Below, one piece after another: positions 47,001-59,389 of a DNA stretch of 64,000 nucleotides; position 1 is the first letter of the stretch; each line of letters begins with the position of its first letter. Under the pieces are notes generated by a model that saw only the letters and a program-made list of their open reading frames with translations, was not told the origin of the DNA and did no database searches. Made by a program: the position numbers and the translations under genes. Where the stretch lies: positions 37,432,696-37,496,695 of the forward strand of contig JASEVX010000005.1 of assembly GCA_031761405.1 (NCBI GenBank), in the 5' to 3' direction. The DNA is from Serripes groenlandicus. Lineage: Eukaryota > Mollusca > Bivalvia > Cardiida > Cardiidae.

Positions 47001-50000
47001 GTTTTGGTGAAATGTATACTTTGAAAAACATCAGAGGTCATTTCAAAGTTTTACCTAGAAACAGTGTATGGAGATATTGATCTGAAGGAGAATGACCTGT
47101 GATGTTTGTCAACGTATATATTTGGTTTACGTTATACTTTGACAAACATCAGGGGTCATTTCCAAGCTTTACCTAGAAACAGTGTATGGAGATATTGATC
47201 TGAAGGAGAATGACCTGTGATGTTTGTCAACGTATAGTTTTGGTGAAATGTATACTTTGACAAACATCAGAGGTCATTTCAAAGTTTTACCTAGAAACAG
47301 TGTATGGAGATATTGATCTGAAGGAGAATGACCTGTGATGTTTGTCAACGTATATATTTGGTTTACGTTATACTTTGACAAACATCAGGTCATTTCAAGC
47401 TTTACCTAGAAACAGTGTATGGAGATATTGATCTGAAGGAGAATGACCTGTGATGTTTGTCAACGTATATATTTGGTTACGTTATACTTTGACAAACATC
47501 AGGGGTCATTTCAAAGCTTTACCTAGAAACAGTGTATGGAGATATTGATCTGAAGGAGAATGACCTGTGATGTTTGTCAACGTATAGTTTGGTGAAATGT
47601 ATACTTTGACAAACATCAGAGGTCATTTCAAAGTTTTACCTAGAAACAGTGTATGGAGATATTGATCTGAAGGAGAATGACCTGTGATGTTTGTCAACGT
47701 ATATATTTGGTTTACGTTATACTTTGACAAACATCAGGGGTCATTTCAAAGCTTTACCTAGAAACAGTGTATGGAGATATTGATCTGAAGGAGAATTACC
47801 TGTGATGTTTGTCAACGTATAGTTTTGGTGAAATGTATACTTTGACAAACATCAGAGGTCATTTCAAAGTTTTACCTAGAAACAGTGTATGGAGATATTG
47901 ATCTGAAGGAGAATGACCTGTGATGTTTGTCAACGTATATATTTGGTTTACGTTATACTTTGACAAACATCAGGGGTCATTTCAAAGCTTTACCTAGAAA
48001 CAGTGTATGGAGATATTCATCTGAAGGAGAATGACCTGTGATGTTTGTCAACGTATAGTTTGGTTTACGTTATACTTTGACAAACATCAGAGGTCATTTC
48101 CAAGCTTTACCTAGAAACAGTGTATGGAGATATTGATCTGAAGGAGAATGACCTGTGATGTTTGTCAACGTATATATTTGTTTACGTTATACTTTGACAA
48201 ACATCAGAGGTCATTTCCAAGCTTTACCTAGAAACAGTGTATGGAGATATTGATCTGAAGGAGAATGACCTGTGATGTTTGTTAACGTATAGTTTTGGTT
48301 TACGTTATATTTTGACAAACATCAGAGGTCATTTCCAAGCTTTACCTAGAAACAGTGTATGGAGATATTGATCTGAAGGAGAATGACCTGTGATGTTTGT
48401 CAACGTATAGTTTTGGTTTACGTTATACTTTGACAAACATCAGAGATCATTTCAAAGTTTTACCTAGAAACAGTGTATATAGATATTGATCTGAAGGATA
48501 ATTACCTGTGATGTTTGTCAACGTATATATTGGGTTTACGTTATATTTTGACAAACATCAGAGGTCATTTCAAAGCTTTACCTAGAAACAGTGTATGGAG
48601 ATATTGATCTGAAGGAGAATTACCTGTGACGTTTGTCAACGTATATATTTGGTTTACGTTATACTTTGACAAACATCAGGGGTCATTTCCAAGCTTTACC
48701 TAGAAACAGTGTATGGAGATATTGATCTGAAGGAGAATGACCTGTGATGTTTGTCAACGTATAGTTTTGGTTTACGTTATACTTTGACAAACATCAGAGG
48801 TCATTTCAAAGCTTTACCTAGAAACAGTGTATGGAGATATTGATCTGAAGGAGAATTACCTGTGATGTTTGTCAACGTATATATTTGGTTTACGTTATAC
48901 TTTGACAAACATCAGAGGTCATTTCAAAGCTTTACCTAGAAACAGTGTATGGAGATATTGATCTGAAGGAGAATTACCTGTGATGTTTGTCAACGTATAG
49001 TTTTGTTTACGTTATACTTTTACAAACGTCAGGGGTCAATTTCAATGCTTTACCTAGAAACACTGTATGGAGATATTCACCTGAAGGAGAATGTACTGTG
49101 ATGTTTGTCAACGTATTGCTTTGGTTTACTTCATACGTTGGTAAACACCAGGGATAATCTCCACGCATATGTTGTCTACTTAGGATCTGTTAATATATAC
49201 GTGTGTATATGTGATCGTTTCATACGTGTTCGTGCCCTACAATGCATTTCCTCATACAGAAAGCCATTAACTAGAATAAGTGAATGTCCCGTGATGTTTG
49301 TTAACGTATATATTGGTTAACTGTATACGTTGACAAACATCAGGGGTCATTTTTACGCATTTTATGTATTTAGGGTTTGTTCATAAGTACGTGTCTATAT
49401 ATGATCCTTTTTTTACGTGTTCGTGCACTTATAATGCATTTTCCTCATGCAGAAAGCCATCGACTACAATCAGTGTATGGAGAGATTGAGCTGAAGCAGA
49501 ATGTCCTGTGATGTTTGTCAACGTATATTTCTGGTGAAATTTATACGTTGACAAACATCAGAGGTCGTTTTCATGCATGTTATGTATTAAGGGTCTGGTC
49601 ATAGATACATGTGTATATGTGATCATTGTATACGTGTTCGTGCCCTACAATGCATTTCCCCCATGAAGAAAGCCGTCAACTAGTAATCAGTGTATGGAGA
49701 CATTGAACTGAAGGAGAATGTCCTGTGATGTTTGTCAACGTATAGTTTTGGTTCATAAGTACGTGTGTATAATTTGGTGATCATTGTATACCTGTTCGTT
49801 GCCCTACAAAGCATTGCCAACATACCGAAAGCCAACAACTAGAATCAGTGTATGGATAGATGGGAGAGATTGAACTGAAGGAGAATGTCCTGTGATGTTT
49901 GGCAACGTATAGTTTTGGTTAACTCTATACGTGGCCAAACCGGGCAAACATCAGGGGTCATTTTCACGCATAAGTTATGTATTTAGGGTCTGTGAATATG

Positions 50001-51207
50001 TACGTGTGTATATGTGATAATTAAATACGAGTTCGTGCCCTACAATGCATTTCCTGACCATCCTCTAGAATCAGTGTATAGAGAGATTGATCTGAAGAGA
50101 ATGTCCTGTGATGTTTGTCAACGTATATCTTTTGGTGTATTTGACCAAACATCAGGAGTCGTTTGTATGCATGATATGTATTTAGGGTTTGTTCATAAGT
50201 ATATATGTGATCATCTACACGTGTTCGTGCCCTCACAATGCATTTCCTCCATGCAGAAGGCCATTAACTAGAATCAGTGTAAGGAGAGATTGATCTGAAG
50301 AAGATGTCCTGTGATGTTTGTCAACGTATAATTTTTGGTGAAATTTATACGGTGACAAACATCAGGGGTCGTTTTCATGCAAGATTTGTATTTAGGGTCT
50401 GGTCCAAAGTACTTGTGTATATCTGATCATTGTATACCTACCTGTTCGTGTCCTACAATGTATTTCCACCCATGAAGAAGCCGTCAACTAGTAATCAGGT
50501 GTATGGAGACATTGAACCGAAAGAGAATGTCCTGTGATGTTTGTCAACGTATAGTTTTGGGTCATACATAAGTACGTGTGTATAATTATGTGATCATTGT
50601 ATACCTGTTCGTGCCCTACAAAGCATTTCCCCATGCAAAAAGCCATCAACTAGAGCCAGTGTATGGAGAGGGTGGAGAGATGGAGAGATGGAATTGAAGA
50701 AAAAATGTCCTGTGTTGTTTGGCAACGTATAGGTTTAGTTAACTCTATACGTGGACAAACATCAGGGGTCATTTTCACGCATAAGTTATGTATTTAGGGT
50801 CTGTGAATATGTGCGTGTGTATATGTGATAATTTCATACGAGTTCGTGCCCTACATTGCATTTCCAGACCTTCCTCTAGAATCAGTGTATAGAGAGATTG
50901 AACTGAAGGAGAATGTCCTTGTGATGTTTGTCAACGTATAATTTTGGTGAAATTTATACGTTGACAACATCAGAGGTCGGTTTCATGCATGATATGTATT
51001 TAGGGGTCTGGTCATAAGTACGTGTGTATATGTGATAATGGTATACGTGTCCCTGCCTACAATGCACACCACCCCCCCACCCTCCAAGCAGAAAGCCACC
51101 AACTATAATTAGTGTACTAGAGAGATTGTGTTGTTTTGGTTAACTGTAAACGTTGAACAAACACCCAGGTGTCATTTATACGATTACTCAGTAACGCTAA
51201 TCATATC

Positions 51208-54200
51208 ACCTCACTGATGAATTAGATGATAGGTACTGAGTATCTTAACAATACCCCTGGTGTTATGTAAATACCATAACGTAACCCAAACAACCCACTC
51301 ACTAATCACACTAATATATTTGTGCATTCTGCAATTGAGGGGGTGTGGGGTTAGAGTATCAATTATTGCATTGCTTACCAATATCACCATCATACACACT
51401 ACCTAATGACCAGACCCTAACAACATAATCATGCATGAAACGACCTCTGATGTTTGTCAACGTATAAATTCACCAACAAATATACCGTTGACAACATCCT
51501 CACAGGACAATCTCCTTCAGTCAATCTCTTATACACTGATCTAGAGGAAGGTATGGACACTGCATGTACTGGCACGAACTCGAATTACAATATCACAAAC
51601 CACGCCTCATATTCACAGACCCTAAAAACCTAACATATGCGTGAAAATGACCCCTGAGTTTGTCCCGTATAAGAGTTAACCTAAAACCATACTCTGCCAA
51701 ACCAACACAGGACATTTTCTTCCAATTCCCAACACTCCACTCTCAACCCTCTCCATACACTGGCTCTAGTTGATGGCTATTATGCATGGGGAAATGCTAT
51801 TGTAGGGCACGAACAGTATACAATGATCACATAATTATACACGTACTTATGTATGACCCAAAACTATACGTTGACAAACATACAAGGACATTCTCTTTCG
51901 GTTCAATGTCTACATACACCGATTACTAGTTGACGGCTTTCTTCATGGGGAAATACATTGTAGGACACGAACAGGTAGGTATACAATGATCAGATATACA
52001 CAAGAACTTTGGACCAGACCCTACATACAACATCTTGCATGAAAACGACCCCTGATGTTTGTCACCGTATAAATTTCACCAACAAATATACGTTGCCAAA
52101 CAACAGGACATCTTCTTCAGAATCACAATCTCTCCTTACACTGATCTAGTTAATGGCCTTCTGCATGGAGGAAATGCATTGTGAGGGCACGAACACTATG
52201 TGAGATGATACATCATATACTAATGAACAAACCCTAACTCAATCAATGCATACAACGACTCCTGAAGTATTGTCAAATACACCAAAAGATATACGATGTA
52301 CAAACATCACAGGACATTCTCTCAGATCAATCCTCTATACAAGATTCTAGAGTAAGGTCAGGGAAATTCAATGTAGGGCACGAACTCGTATATAATTATC
52401 ACATAACCACGTACACTATTCACATACCTAAATACATAATTATGCGTGAAAATGCACCCTGATGTTTGCCCGGTTTGGCACAGTATAGAGTTAACACAAA
52501 ACTATACGTTGCCAAACATCACAGGACCATTCTCATCAGTACAATCTCTCATCTAACCATACACTGATTCTAGTTGTTGGCTTTCGGTATGTTGGCAATG
52601 CTTTGTAGGGCACGAACAGGTATACAATGATCACAAATTATACACACGTACTTATGAACCAAAACTATACGTTGACAAACATCACAGGACATTCTCCTTC
52701 AGTTCAATGTCTCCATACACTGATTACTAGTTGACTGCTTTCTTCATGGGGGAAATGCATTGTAGGGCACGAACACGTATACAATGATCACATATACACA
52801 TGTATCTATGACCAGACCCTTAATACATAACATGCCATGAAAACGACCTTGATGTTAGTCAACGTATAAATTTCACCGAACATATACAGTTGACAACATC
52901 ACAGGACATCTGCTTCAGCTCAATCTCTCCATACACTGATTGTATTCGAATGCTTTCAGCATGAGGAAATGCATTATAAGGCACGAACACGTAAAAAAGG
53001 ATCATATATAGACACGTACCTTATGAACAAACCTAAATACATAAAATGCGTAAAAATGACCCCTGATGTTGTCAACGTATACAGTTAACCAAATATATAC
53101 GTTAACAAACATCACGGGACATTCACTTATTTCTAGTTAATGGCTTTCTGTATGAGGGAAATGCATTGTAGGGCACGAACACGTATGAAACGATCACATA
53201 TACACACGTATATATTAACAGATCCTAAGTAGACAACATATGCGTGGAGATTATCCCTGGTGTTTACCAACGTATGAAGTAAACCAAAGCAATACGTTGA
53301 CAAACATCACAGGACATTCTCCTTCAGGTGAATATCTACATACAGTGTTTCTAGGTAAAAGCATTGAAATTGACCCTGACGTTTGTAAAAGTATAACGTA
53401 AACCAAAACTATACGTTGACAAACATCACAGGTAATTCTCCTTAAGATCAATATCTCCATACACTGTTTCTAGGTAAAGCTTGAAATGACCTCTGATGTT
53501 TGTCAAAGTATAACGTAAACCAATATATACGTTGACAAACATCACAGGTAATTCTCCTTCAGATCAATATCTCCATACACTGTTTCTAGGTAAAGCTTTG
53601 AAATGACTCTGATGTTTGTCAAAGTATAACGTAAACCAAAACTATACGTTGACAAACATCACAGGTCATTCTCCTTCAGATCAATATCTCCATACACTGT
53701 TTCTAGGTAAAGCTTGGAAATGACCCCTGATGTTTGTCAAAGTATAACGTAAACCAAATATATACGTTGACAAACGTCACAGGTAATTCTCCTTCAGATC
53801 AATATCTCCATACACTGTTTCTAGGTAAAGCTTTGAAATGACCTCTGATGTTTGTCAAAATATAACGTAAACCAATATATACGTTGACAAACATCACAGG
53901 TAATTATCCTTCAGATCAATATCTATATACACTGTTCTAGAGTAAACTTTGAAATGACTCTCTGATGTTTGTCAAAGTATAACGTAAACCAAAACTATAC
54001 GTTGACAAACATCACAGGTCATTCTCCTTCAGATCAATATCTCCATACACTGTTCTAGGTAAAGCTTGGAAATGACCTCTGATGTTTGTCAAAATATAAC
54101 GTAAAACCAAAAACTATACGTTAACAAACATCACAGGTCATTTCTCCTTCAGATCAATATCTCCATACACTGTTTCTAGGTAAAGCTTGGAAATGACCTC

Positions 54201-56278
54201 TGATGTTTGTCAAAGTATAACGTAAACAAATATATACGTTGACAAACATCACAGGTCATTCTCCTTCAGATCAATATCTCCATACACTGTTTCTAGGTAA
54301 AGCTTGGAAATGACCTCTGATGTTTGTCAAAGTATAACGTAAACCAAACTATACGTTGACAAACATCACAGGTCATTCTCCTTCAGATGAATATCTCCAT
54401 ACACTGTTTCTAGGTAAAGCTTTGAAATGACCCCTGATGTTTGTCAAAGTATAACGTAAACCAAATACTATACGTTGACAAACATCACAGGTCATTCTCC
54501 TTCAGATCAATATCTCCATACACTGTTTCTAGGTAAAACTTTGAAATGACCTCTGATGTTTGTCAAAGTATACATTTCACCAAAACTATACGTTGACAAA
54601 CATCACAGGTAATTCTCCTTCAGATCAATATCTCCATACACTGTTTCTAGGTAAAGCTTTGAAATGACCCCTGATGTTTGTCAAAGTATAACGTAAACCA
54701 AATATATACGTTGACAAACATCACAGGTCATTCTCCTTCAGATCAATATCTCCATACACTGTTCTAGGTAAACTTTGAAATGACCTCTGATGTTTGTCAA
54801 AGTATACATTTCACCAAAACTATACGATGACAAACATCACAGGTCATTCTCCTTCAGATCAATATCTCCATACACTGTTTCTAGGTAAAGCTTTGAAATG
54901 ACCCTGATGTTTGTCAAAGTATAACGTAAACCAAATATATACGTTGACAAACATCACAGGTCATTCTCCTTCAGATCAATATCTCCATACACTGTTTTCT
55001 AGGTAAAGCTTTGAAATGACCTCTGATGTTTGTCAAAGTATAACGTAAACCAAATATATACGTTGACAAACATCACAGGTCATTCTCCTTCAGATCAATA
55101 TCTCCATACACTGTTTCTAGGTAAAACTTTGAAATGACCTCTGATGTTTGTCAAAGTATACACTTTCACCAAAACTATACGTTGACAAACATCACAGGTC
55201 ATTCTCCTTCAGATCAATATCTCCATACACTGTTTCTAGGTAAAGCTTGGAAATGACCCCTTGATGTTTGTCAAAGTATAACGTAAACCAAATATATACG
55301 TTGACAAACATCACAGGTCATTCTCCTTCAGATCAATATCTCCATACACTGTTTCTAGGTAAAACTTTGAAATGACCTCTGATGTTTTTCAAAGTATACA
55401 TTTCACCAAAACTATACGTTGACAAACATCACAGGTCATTCTCCTTCAGATCAATATCTCCATACACTGTTTCTAGGTAAAGCTTGGAAATGACCCCTGA
55501 TGTTTGTCAAAGTATAACGTAAACCAAATATATACGTTGACAAACATCACAGGTCATTCTCCTTCAGATCAATATCTCCATACACTGTTTCTAGGTAAAG
55601 CTTTGAAATGACCCTGATGTTTGTCAAAGTATAACGTAACCAAATATATACGTTGACAAACATCACAGGTCATTCTCCTTCAGATCAATATCTCCATACA
55701 CTGTTTCTAGGTAAAGCTTTGAAATGACCTCTGATGTTTGTCAAAGTATAACGTAAACCAAATATATACGTTGACAAACATCACAGGTCATTCTCCTTCA
55801 GATCAATATCTCCATACACTGTTTCTAGGTAAAACTTTGAAATGACCTCTGATGTTTGTCAAAGTATACATTTCACCAAAAACTATACGTTGACAAACAT
55901 CACAGGTCATTCTCCTCAGATCAATATCTCCATACACTGTTTCTAGGTAAAGCTTTTGAAATGCACCCCTGATGTTTGTCAAAGTATAACGTAAACCAAA
56001 TATATACGTTGACAAACATCACAGGTCATTCTCCTTCAGATCAATATCTCCATACACTGTTTCTAGGTAAAACTTTGAAATGACCTCTGATGTTTGTCAA
56101 AGTATACATTTCACCAAAATATACGTTGACAAACATCACAGAAGTCATTCTCCTTCAGATCAATATCTCCATACACATGTTTCTAGGTAAAGCTTTGAAA
56201 TGACCCCTGATGTTTGTCAAAGTATAAAGTAAACCAAATATATACGTTGACAAACATCACAGGTCAATCTCCTTCACT
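51208..56278 (+). repeat. Hairpin satellite block C (forward), ends at an assembly gap
   Basis: Long units at 51.2-53.3 kb and short ~117-bp units from 53.33 kb, about 25, to the gap. The order and even individual units mirror block B: 53041-53330 is the inverse of 49090-49370, and 52330-52400 the inverse of 50020-50090. Many single-base gains and losses relative to blocks A and B are seen, most in 51.2-53.0 kb. Confidence 0.95.
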
Positions 56279-56478
56279 NNNNNNNNNNNNNNNNNNNNNN
56301 NNNNNNNNNNNNNNNNNNNNNNNNNNNNNNNNNNNNNNNNNNNNNNNNNNNNNNNNNNNNNNNNNNNNNNNNNNNNNNNNNNNNNNNNNNNNNNNNNNNN
56401 NNNNNNNNNNNNNNNNNNNNNNNNNNNNNNNNNNNNNNNNNNNNNNNNNNNNNNNNNNNNNNNNNNNNNNNNNNNNNN
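56279..56478. other. Assembly gap, 200 N
   Basis: Exactly 200 undetermined bases, which suggests a fixed-size scaffold gap rather than a measured one. Two ORFs that read across it are meaningless. Confidence 0.99.
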
Positions 56479-57395
56479 TTTTCTGTACAAATTGAAATTA
56501 ATCATACACCTCTTGTCCATTATCTTTAGCAAGTAGTCTTGTATGTCACTGTTTATGATCAGTTTAACTCTAAATCTTCTCATTCGCTTAATGTACAGAC
56601 CATGTCAGGTAAACACATCCTTAAAATCATTGTGGCAAAAGGAGAAATTACTCATAATGAGCAATTTCTGCATTTGACACAGTAATTTCAACACTTTTCA
56701 ATTATCATACTATCATTTAAAGATATTTTCTATAGTTTGTAACCCTGTCAGGTAAAATATCATACATAATACTTACATCTTCAAATAACGATAATCTATA
56801 TTACTAACTACAGATAACACGCGACATCAACACATTACCATGCTGTAATGCTGTGTATCATTTAATTTTTCTAATGTTTGGGGAGTTAAATGTACTTTTT
56901 TTTATTTCTTCATGTGCGGCTTCTTTTGATGCTGTGCGTCAAACATTCGTCTTGTTTATTGTATGGTAATTTATCCCCGATAGCAAATGCCGGGGTGAAA
57001 TAATTCTTTCCACATGCAAGGGAGGCAGTATGTATATATTTTCCTCTTTTCATTTGATGTTATTTTCCCTTTTCAAATTCTCCAGCATGCAGGAAAAACA
57101 TTGAAACATTTACAACACCAATTGTCGAGGGCTGTCTACACCTTCACTTTATTTGAACGAACTAAGAACCTCCATGTTACGTCGAGAAGCTGCCTTACCC
57201 ATGTTTCTCGCGGGCTCTTCTGTTTCTGTTTCAGTTTCTTCTATTAAATTAGCATCTATTCGATCATAAGATCATTTTAGAGGCATATTCCTCCTTTTCT
57301 ATACGAACTTAAATGATTTCTGAGCTACATTGAACCATGGAGGTAAAGGTTGCATGAATTATTATTCTATGAGATCCAACTGATGACGGATCCAA
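56479..57395. other. Unique sequence with a MITE hairpin remnant
   Basis: 56630-56695 holds the inner hairpin of the CCCTTTCCC family (GGAGAAATTACTCATAATGA, GCAATTTCTGC). The rest, including a 77-codon plus-strand ORF at 57014, shows no recognisable gene. Confidence 0.45.
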
Positions 57396-57399
57396 TTCC

Positions 57400-59335
57400 G
57401 TACTTGCCAATTTAATTGATATGTATATTCAAGGGAATGTATTCAAATATCGCACTGCCAATTTAACCGAAATATTCGAGGGACTGTATCAAAATTCCCA
57501 CATTGCCAATTTAATTGATATGTATATTCAAGGAAATGTATCCAAATATAGCACTGCCAATTTAATTGAAATGTATAATTCCACACTGCCAATTTAACTG
57601 ATATGTATATTCAACGAAATGTATCCAAATATCGCACTGCCAATTTAACTGAAATGTATAATTCCACACTACCAATTTAACTGATATGTATATTCAAGGA
57701 AATGTATCCAAATATCGCACTGCCAATTTAATTGAAATTTATAATTCCACAATGCCAATTTAATTGAAATGTATAATTCCACACTGCCAATTTAACTGAT
57801 ATGTATATTCAAGGGACATTATCCAAATATCGCACTGCCAATTTAATTGATATGTATATTCAAGGGACTGTATCCAAATTCAACATTGCTAATTTAACTA
57901 AAATGTATATTCAAGAATTTGTATCCAAATTCCACACTGCCAATTTAACTGAAATGTATCATTCCACATTGCCAATTTAATTGATATGTATATTCAAGGG
58001 AATGTATCCAAATATCGCACTGACAATTTAACTGATATGTATATTCAAGGGACTGTATCCAAATTATATACTGCCAATTTAACTAATATATATATACAAG
58101 GGAATGTATCCAAATATCGCACTGCCAATTTAACTGAAATGTATAATTCCACACTGCCAATTTAACTGATATGTATATTCAAGGGACTGTATCCAAATAT
58201 CGCACTGCAAATATAATTGAACTGTTTAATCCCACACTGCCAATTTAACTGAAATGTATAATTCCACACTGCCAATTTAATTGATATGTATATTCAAGGG
58301 AATGTATCCAAATATCGCACTGCCAATTTAATTGAAATGTATAATTTCACACTGCCAATTTAACTGAAATGTATAATTCCACACTGCCAATTTAATTGAT
58401 ATGTATATTCAAGGGACTGTATCCAAATATCGCACTGCCAATTTAATTGAAATGTATAATTCCACACTGCCAATTTAACTGAAATGTATAATTCCACACT
58501 GCCAATTTAACTGATATGTATATTCAAGGGACTGTATCCAAATATCGCACTGCCAATTTAATTGAAATGTATAATTCCACGCTGCCAATTTAACTGAAAT
58601 GTATAATTCCACACTGCCAATTTAACTGATATGTATATTCAGGGACTGTATCCAAATATCGCACTGCCAATTTAATTGAAATGTATAATTCCACACTGCC
58701 AATTTAACTGAAATGTATAATTCCACACTGCCAATTTAACTAATATGTATATTCAAGGGACTGTATCCAAATATCGCATTGCCAATTTAATTGAAATGTA
58801 TAATTCCACACTGCCAATTTAACTGAAATGTATAATTCCACACTGCCAATTTAACTGATATGTATATTCAAGGGACTGTATTCAAATATCGCACTGCCAA
58901 TTTAATTGAAATGTATAATTCCACACTGCCAATTTAACTGAAATGTATAATTCCACACTGCCAATTTAACTGATATGTATATTCAAGGGACTGTATTCAA
59001 ATATCGCACTGCCAATTTAATTGAAATGTAAAATTCCACACTGCCAATTTAACTGAAATGTATAATTCCACACTCCCAATTTAACTGATATGTATATTCA
59101 AGGGAATGTATCTAAATTCCGCACTGCCAATTTAATTGAAATGTATATTCAAGGGACTGTATCCAAATTCCATACTGCCAATTTAATTGAAATGTATATT
59201 CAAGGGACTGTATCCAAATTCCATATTGCCAATTTAACTGAAATGTATATTCAAGGGACTGTATCCAAATTTCGCATTATCAATTTAACTGAAATATTTA
59301 TGCAAGGGACTGTATTGAAATGCCGCATTGACAAT
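57400..59335 (+). repeat. 51/32-bp compound minisatellite upstream of a transposase
   Basis: The long unit is 51 bp (ATGTATATTCAAGGGACTGT, ATCCAAATATCGCACTGCCA, ATTTAATTGAA). The short unit is 32 bp (ATGTATAATTCCACACTGCC, AATTTAACTGAA) and equals the long unit minus 19 bp. From about 58250 the order short-short-long gives a regular 115-bp higher-order unit. The last five units (59090-59335) are all long and form an open frame of 17-residue repeats (MYIQGTVSKFHTANLIE). Confidence 0.9.
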
Positions 59336-59389
59336 TAAGTACTAAACGACAGATATAAGCAGATTGTAGAGAAAAGGGCATCACAGGTA

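Larger units (their letters stand above)
41658..51207 (-). repeat. Hairpin satellite block B (mostly reverse)
   Basis: 41658-42612 carries long units forward. At about 42625 orientation flips, and everything to 51207 is reverse. Long units occupy 42640-45180 and 49090-51207. Short ~118-bp units fill 45180-49090, about 33 of them, reading GACCTGTGATGTTTGTCAAC, TTTACGTTATACTTTGACAA, ACATCAGGGGTCATTTCAAA and GCTTTACCTAGAAACAGTGT. Between 45.2 and 47.9 kb two short-unit variants alternate (TATATTTGGTTTACG with CAGGGGTC; TAGTTTTGGTGAAATG with CAGAGGTC), giving a ~235-bp dimer. A 28-C run and a 5S-like insertion lie inside. Confidence 0.95.

Noticed and set aside
55803..56015. 70-codon minus ORF in satellite block C, and similar ORFs in blocks A and B
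   Set aside because: The unit translates to repeats such as RRMTCDVCQRI in one frame; the CDVCQ resembles a zinc-finger CXXC, but it comes from the hairpin arm CACAGGTCA, and units differ in length by non-multiples of three.
56214..56583. ORFs crossing the N gap
   Set aside because: Undetermined bases were read as codons.
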